A DNA stretch of 34,958 bases from DATMTS01 sp035564555 (GTDB lineage: Bacteria > Actinomycetota > Actinomycetes > Actinomycetales > Microbacteriaceae): positions 1 through 34,958 of the forward strand of contig DATMTS010000091.1 in the NCBI GenBank assembly GCA_035564555.1, written 5' to 3'. Below are positions 30,186-34,958 of this stretch, piece by piece. The translations under genes and the position numbers were made by a program. Under the pieces are notes generated by a model. That model made no database searches. It saw nothing but the letters and a program-made list of their open reading frames with translations, and had not been told where the DNA came from. Numbering within the stretch: the stretch's first letter is position 1; each line of letters begins with the position of its first letter.

Positions 30186-33100
30186 TCATCGAAGGGCTGA
30201 GATGCGCAGCACCGCGGCCTTCACATCGCGTACCCGGCGTTCATACCGCGCAGCAAGGGCGATGAGGATCAGGCCACCGGCACCGATCCACAGCCACCAG
30301 GGCGTCGACTGGTAGGCCGCGGCGATCCAGGGCCACAATTGCACACCCGCGTGAATGAGAACGACGATGCCGCCGAGAAGGAAGGGCGCCTGCAACCGCA
30401 GCACGAGGCCGATGACGAGAGTGGCGGTGGCAACCAGGCCGAGTGCCACGATCCGCCACAGCGGAGCGTCCCAGAATCCGATCAGCAATGACGGAAAGAG
30501 CAGGGCACCGAGACCTGCCCAGAGCCGGGGCCAACTGCGTGTCAGCGGGTCACGCATCAGCCGCAGCGCTCCGGAGACCAGGAGCGCCCCGCCGATCGGC
30601 AGAGTGGCCGATTCGAAGGGCACCGGATCCAGCCGATCCACGCCGGCCACCGCCGCGACGCCCGCGGCCGCGATCGCCAGCCAGCCGACCAGCGGAGTCA
30701 GCGGGAGCCGCCGGAACATGAAGGCCACGGCGTGCATCGCGCTGAACCCCCAGGTCAGCAGCAGGATACGAGAAACGCTGAGTGGCGCGTAATCGAGCGC
30801 AGGCAACTCCACGATCAGCACGAAAGCCATCGCCGCGATCACCAGAACCGGGCCGACCACCTGGGCGATCGGTGACGGCGAAATCAGCGCCCGCCCCGCC
30901 GCCGACGTCGAGGGTTGGACGGGAACGGAGAGGACCACCGCGACGGCGACAAGTGCCGCCGCCGACGGGACCAGCCAGCCCTCCAGGCGCCCGTCAGCGG
31001 GACCGTCGTCTCCCAACAGACCGAGAAGACGCCCGCTCGCGCTCATGCACAACGCGACCGCGCCCACGACGGTGCCCATCCACGCGATCGTCCGCCAACG
31101 CTGCCGCGCGACCACCGACGCGCAGCCGATCGCGACGGCTGACGCGAACCCGAGAACGAGCACGGCACGAATCGGCGAACCCGTTGCCGCGACCGCCGCG
31201 CCGGGCAGTAGTCCGACCGCGAGCCCGATCCCTGTCAGCACCGTCGAGCAGGGTCGTGCGAGCCCGGTTTCGGCGTCCTCGTCCAGCGCTGACTGCCAGC
31301 GCAGCGCGACGAGCACGCCGGCGAGGCACAGCACGGCGGAGGCGCACCCCAGCCAGACGTCGAAGGTGAACGGGATCGAGGGGTACCGGCCCGCGATGCC
31401 GACGGCGCGCCCGACTGCGACCAGCAGCACGGCGACCGCGGAAGGAACGCCGACGGCGATCGCGAGTCGGCTGTCGGCTCCACGTCGCAGTCGTAGCGCC
31501 ACGATCAGGAGAAGCGCCGCTCCCGCCGCTCCGACGACCACAGGGCGCAGCAGCGTCCCCGTGGAGCCGGCGAACGACAACGGCACCGCCGCCAGCAACA
31601 GACCCGCGAACACCAGCACGGCCGGGCCGCCCGGGTCGGCATGCCGGTCCGGTGCGCGACCCGAGAGCGCGGCAGACCCGGAACGCCGGTCGCGCCCGGA
31701 AAGCGCGGCAGGCCCGGAAGCTGGAGCGGGTTCGGCGTGCGCCGACCGGTCCCGGCCATAGCGATGGAGCAGGCCGGCGAGCAGCAACAGCGCCGCCACC
31801 ACCGGAAGAACGTACGCTTCGGGTACCTCCACGTGCGACGCGGAGAGTCGCATCCAGAGCGCCGCGACGCCGAAGGCGAGCGCTGCCCACCCAAGGCGCT
31901 GACGCCACGAAAGGGCGGCGAAGAGCCCCTCGGCGGAGATGGCTGCCAGCAGCAACCCGACACCGATGATCAGGACCACGAACCAGGCGATGTCGGCAAC
32001 TGAAACCGACGCCCACGCCAGTGCGGTCAGCCCGACCACAGCGGCACCCGTTTCGAGCGGGCCGCGGATGCCCAGCCATGTGTTTCGCGGCTCCTGCGCG
32101 ACTGTGCTGCCCTGTTCTGGCGTCCCCCACCGGCTCGGCGGTCCGGTGGGCAGGCCGGGCGGCAGGCGGTGCGCCGATGCGGACGCCAGGCCGATCGTCA
32201 AGGCGATCCCGGCGCACACCAGACCGGCGCCCGCGGCGGCGGCCACAACCGCGTGCGCATCCGCATCCGCGGCCACAGCAGCGTCGACAGCCACAAGGGC
32301 GAGCACAGGCGCGAGCAGTCCGGCCGCCGCGCGACGTACCCCGCGGAATCCGCGGTTGCCCGGAATCAACAGCCAGAGCGTCACGGCGAGGAGCAGTAGT
32401 GCCGCCCGCGCGGCGCTCGCCCACGGCTCAGGCTGCAATACGTCGGGCAACTCACTTGCAGGCAGGGCTGCCACCGCTGAGCCGATGGGGTAGAGGAACA
32501 GCATCGTGAACGGTGCGAGGGCGAGCAGCGCGGCTGTTCGTTCGGCCGGCAGGAGGAACCGGCGCCAGGGAACGGCGAGGATCGTGAGCAGCACTGCGGT
32601 GCCCAGGGTGAGTCCGCCGATCACATTCACCAGCGTGGTCTGGGCGCCGGGTGCGGAGCCGAGGGTCAAGGCCCATGGGGCGACCCCGGCCACAACGAGT
32701 GCGAGCACCGTGGCGGCGCTCGTCAGAATCGGCCGGGTGAACCCGCGTGCCGCGCCGTGCGGTAGATACCGTGCCAGGTAAAGGATGCCGACGGCGCCGA
32801 CGGTACCGATCCACCACGTTCCAGAAGACGCCCAGCCCGTCACGAAGGCGACGCATTGGCTGGCGCTCAGCAACGCGATCAGCTGCGGCCGGAACGCGAG
32901 CGACCGTCGACGCTGCGATGCCGCGATGGCCGTGACGGTCGAGGCGGCCGCCAGGATGACGTATCCGCACACGACGGAGGCCAGACCGGAAAGGAAGGGC
33001 ACCGCGAGCATCAGCAGCGCGCCCGCCACCCACGCCAGCAGGCGCACCCGAGCACGCACCACCCGGGCGGCAGCCCAGAATGCGGCGATGAGCACGGCGC

Positions 33101-34634
33101 AGGCGACGAGCGTCGCCAGCGCCCAACCACTGGCGGCGGGCAACTCGAGCCGCGCAGGGTGGCCCGCGGTTACGCCTCGCCAAAGCGACTGGCCCGCGGG
33201 CCATGCCGACCAGAGCGTCGTGGGAACGAGCAGGCAGGCCGCGACGAGACGTGCCGTGATCATCGTCGCTCGCGCCGCCGGTCGGGCTCGATCGCGAGAG
33301 CCTCGCGACGCCCATTCGAATGCCAGTGCGAGTATCACGGCCACCAGGGCGGGCAGCGTCACGAGACCCGTCGTGCTGCCGGATCGGGCGGCGACCAGCG
33401 GAGCGATGAGCGAGAGCGCCACCACACCGATCGAGCCGAGGGCAGAGGCTACGACAATCGCACGCCCACGGTGCAGCGCGAGCCGGCAGTGCGACGCAGC
33501 GACGACCGCGATCGCGCCGAACCACCCCACCGGCGCCCAATCCGAGTCGGGCGACGCCGCTATGGCAGACAGCGACGCGACTCCCAGCGCCGCGAACAAG
33601 ACGATGTACAAAACAATGCGCTCGACCCCATGGTCGCGCGCTCGCCACCGTATCGACGGCGATGGAAGCGTCGCCGTCCAAGCGGCCGAGGCCCCGGCAG
33701 CAGCAAGGGCGCCCACCGTGATCCGGGCACCGAGGTCGAGCGGCTCCGCCAGACCGGCCGCAAGCATGCCGACGGCGACCGGGGCGAGGGCGAATCCGGC
33801 GATGCTGCCGATGCGCAGCCCCGACACCACATGCAGAACGAGGAACGCGCCGGCGCAGGCCAGCATCCCGATACCCCAATACATCGGTGCGTCCATGGCT
33901 GCACTGCCGAACAGGTCATTGCCACGCACCGCCCACAGATCGACGAGCACCAGCACGACACCGAGTGTGCCGATACCTTCGGCCGTCGCGGTCAGACGCC
34001 TGCGGCGCAAAATCGCCGCGACGGTCAAGGCGGCGACGGTGGCGCCTCCTGCGATCAGGGACCGTACCCCGAGCCCGGTCACGACCCACGCGACGGTCAC
34101 GAAGAAGATCGCCGCGACCGACACCAGGGAAACGCCGACGACGAGAAGCGCGACCTGCACGCTGGAGTACCTGCGTGCAGCGGATCGGCTGGGGACCGGC
34201 GGATGCCACGGGCCGGGCACTTCCGCCGACTCTGCAGTCGGAGTCGGTTCGGTCGCGAACGCCGATGCGTGGGCGGGGGCGGAGCTTACGACCGGGTGCA
34301 CTGCCGGAGCGTGCTGCGCCGGGGGAGTGTGCTGTGGCGCCGGAGCATCTCGCGCGGGCGGCGCTTGATGCGCGACCGCGGTGCGTTCGTGCTGTTCGGC
34401 CCGCATCAAATCGAGCAACGCCTGTCGGGCGTTCTCCCACTCCAGCATCCGTCGTCCGGCCTCGAGCACCTCACCGGCGCGTGGAACGTTCAGATCGAGC
34501 CCGCACACGAAGCACACCGCGCCGGCCAACGGCGTGAAACACGACGGACAAAGCGTCGTGTCGACGAGTTGACCGGGTAGGGCAGGCCACGCGCGCCTCG
34601 TGTTCGGCCCGCCACCGTGCGGGATGTGCGTCAT
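30186..34634 (-). CDS. Very large polytopic membrane protein, SCO7613 C-terminal type
   Basis: A 1482-residue membrane protein. A zinc ribbon comes first: Cys29-x2-Cys32 and Cys41-x2-Cys44 (CPSCFTPLAGAVCFVC). A short helix and a Pro/His/Ala-rich disordered region (about 85-160) follow. From about 165 to the end there is an almost continuous series of hydrophobic helices, some 35-40 by eye, with short polar loops. This layout matches the proteins called SCO7613 C-terminal domain-containing membrane protein. Function is unknown. ATG 34634 is preferred because AGGGTGG is 6 nt upstream. It is the largest gene in the window and has no operon partner. Confidence 0.87.
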   Translation of the reverse strand: MTHIPHGGGPNTRRAWPALPGQLVDTTLCPSCFTPLAGAVCFVCGLDLNVPRAGEVLEAGRRMLEWENARQALLDLMRAEQHERTAVAHQAPPARDAPAPQHTPPAQHAPAVHPVVSSAPAHASAFATEPTPTAESAEVPGPWHPPVPSRSAARRYSSVQVALLVVGVSLVSVAAIFFVTVAWVVTGLGVRSLIAGGATVAALTVAAILRRRRLTATAEGIGTLGVVLVLVDLWAVRGNDLFGSAAMDAPMYWGIGMLACAGAFLVLHVVSGLRIGSIAGFALAPVAVGMLAAGLAEPLDLGARITVGALAAAGASAAWTATLPSPSIRWRARDHGVERIVLYIVLFAALGVASLSAIAASPDSDWAPVGWFGAIAVVAASHCRLALHRGRAIVVASALGSIGVVALSLIAPLVAARSGSTTGLVTLPALVAVILALAFEWASRGSRDRARPAARATMITARLVAACLLVPTTLWSAWPAGQSLWRGVTAGHPARLELPAASGWALATLVACAVLIAAFWAAARVVRARVRLLAWVAGALLMLAVPFLSGLASVVCGYVILAAASTVTAIAASQRRRSLAFRPQLIALLSASQCVAFVTGWASSGTWWIGTVGAVGILYLARYLPHGAARGFTRPILTSAATVLALVVAGVAPWALTLGSAPGAQTTLVNVIGGLTLGTAVLLTILAVPWRRFLLPAERTAALLALAPFTMLFLYPIGSAVAALPASELPDVLQPEPWASAARAALLLLAVTLWLLIPGNRGFRGVRRAAAGLLAPVLALVAVDAAVAADADAHAVVAAAAGAGLVCAGIALTIGLASASAHRLPPGLPTGPPSRWGTPEQGSTVAQEPRNTWLGIRGPLETGAAVVGLTALAWASVSVADIAWFVVLIIGVGLLLAAISAEGLFAALSWRQRLGWAALAFGVAALWMRLSASHVEVPEAYVLPVVAALLLLAGLLHRYGRDRSAHAEPAPASGPAALSGRDRRSGSAALSGRAPDRHADPGGPAVLVFAGLLLAAVPLSFAGSTGTLLRPVVVGAAGAALLLIVALRLRRGADSRLAIAVGVPSAVAVLLVAVGRAVGIAGRYPSIPFTFDVWLGCASAVLCLAGVLVALRWQSALDEDAETGLARPCSTVLTGIGLAVGLLPGAAVAATGSPIRAVLVLGFASAVAIGCASVVARQRWRTIAWMGTVVGAVALCMSASGRLLGLLGDDGPADGRLEGWLVPSAAALVAVAVVLSVPVQPSTSAAGRALISPSPIAQVVGPVLVIAAMAFVLIVELPALDYAPLSVSRILLLTWGFSAMHAVAFMFRRLPLTPLVGWLAIAAAGVAAVAGVDRLDPVPFESATLPIGGALLVSGALRLMRDPLTRSWPRLWAGLGALLFPSLLIGFWDAPLWRIVALGLVATATLVIGLVLRLQAPFLLGGIVVLIHAGVQLWPWIAAAYQSTPWWLWIGAGGLILIALAARYERRVRDVKAAVLRISALR

Positions 34635-34752
34635 GGCATCCACCCTGGCAGAGGCGCGGCCGAATCCCGTCACGTGGGAGCGATCTCTGCAAAACCCGTC
34701 GTTCGCCCGCTTGTGAGGTCGAAGTCAGCGGCTCATGGCGCCGAGCGCGGCC

Positions 34753-34958
34753 TCAGTGTCGTAAGAGGTTGAGAATGAACCCGACGACTGCGAGGGCGCT
34801 GACCACGATGCCGATGATGGAAAGAACGCGGGTCAGCCTGCCTGCGCCGCCTTCGCTGTCGCGCGACCGGACGCGGCCCCAGATCGAGAAGACGAGTCCG
34901 GCCACGCCGGGGATCGCCAAGGGGTTGATCAGGAAGAGTCCCAGCAGGCCGAAACACA
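34753..34958 (-). CDS. Small membrane protein, 5' part beyond the window edge
   Basis: The last 67 codons of a minus-strand gene, stop TGA at 34755-34753. It encodes a hydrophobic stretch (CFGLLGLFLINPLAIPGVAGLVFSIWG), a short charged loop (RVRSRDSEGGAGRLTR) and a second helix (VLSIIGIVVSALAVVGFIL), ending NLLRH. The pattern resembles DUF4190-type small membrane proteins. The start lies right of 34958. Confidence 0.7.
   Translation of the reverse strand, partial: CFGLLGLFLINPLAIPGVAGLVFSIWGRVRSRDSEGGAGRLTRVLSIIGIVVSALAVVGFILNLLRH

Noticed and set aside
32785..34580. Long plus-strand open frames opposite the large membrane protein
   Set aside because: Ala/Thr/Arg-rich composition from antisense reading of hydrophobic codons; the minus strand has zinc ribbon and helices.

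Overview
The window is high-GC actinobacterial DNA. Gene content (an EttA-type ABC-F protein, aminopeptidase N, RpiB, a Nei/Fpg glycosylase, a DUF6993-type lipoprotein, a very large SCO7613-C-terminal-like membrane protein) and many promoter boxes of the form TANNNT placed 6-8 nt before a start codon point to the Micrococcales, most likely Microbacteriaceae. This assignment is an inference from gene content, not a database result.

Layout. (1) About 1-6923 is an accessory region with lower GC and mixed content. It holds a frameshifted PHP-domain phosphatase, a small P-loop kinase whose start region is tandemly duplicated, and then a run of minus-strand genes: a YunG-like protein, a 30-residue one-helix membrane peptide, a cytidine deaminase-ASCH fusion, a NUDIX hydrolase, a DUF2599-type protein broken by two frameshifts, and a two-helix membrane protein broken by one. 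After these come an antitoxin-like gene and a nucleotidyltransferase gene that is dead (in-frame stop, internal deletion, frameshift). The region ends at a tRNA 3'-end fragment (6893-6923), as expected for the att site of an integrated element. (2) From 6984 on, everything is intact core-type sequence with no broken gene in 28 kb: nadE, a membrane protein, msrA, an SSB paralogue, a lipoprotein, ettA, two hot-dog thioesterases, a conserved hypothetical, an LD-carboxypeptidase coupled to an FAD dehydrogenase, a truncated haemoglobin coupled to an MscS channel, an ABC transporter/two-component operon, pepN, a DUF2332 protein, an Rv2466c-like thioredoxin-fold protein, rpiB, nei, a PaiB-like flavoprotein, dps, the 1482-residue membrane protein, and the end of another small membrane protein at the right edge.

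How the genes work together. The clearest functional unit in the core is 19005-22755: ABC ATPase, permease, sensor kinase and response regulator, with 4-bp overlaps at two joints. Stress and redox functions (MsrA, globin, MscS, Dps, Nei, Rv2466c-like) are scattered rather than clustered. In the accessory part, nucleotide-handling enzymes (kinase, NUDIX, deaminase-ASCH) sit beside decayed toxin-type genes, which suggests a former defence/competition island under decay. The observations most worth following are the 20-bp duplication that separates a leaderless promoter from the kinase start and creates a 5-codon upstream ORF, the deaminase-ASCH fusion with its small membrane peptide, and the DUF2599 gene with its closely following membrane partner.
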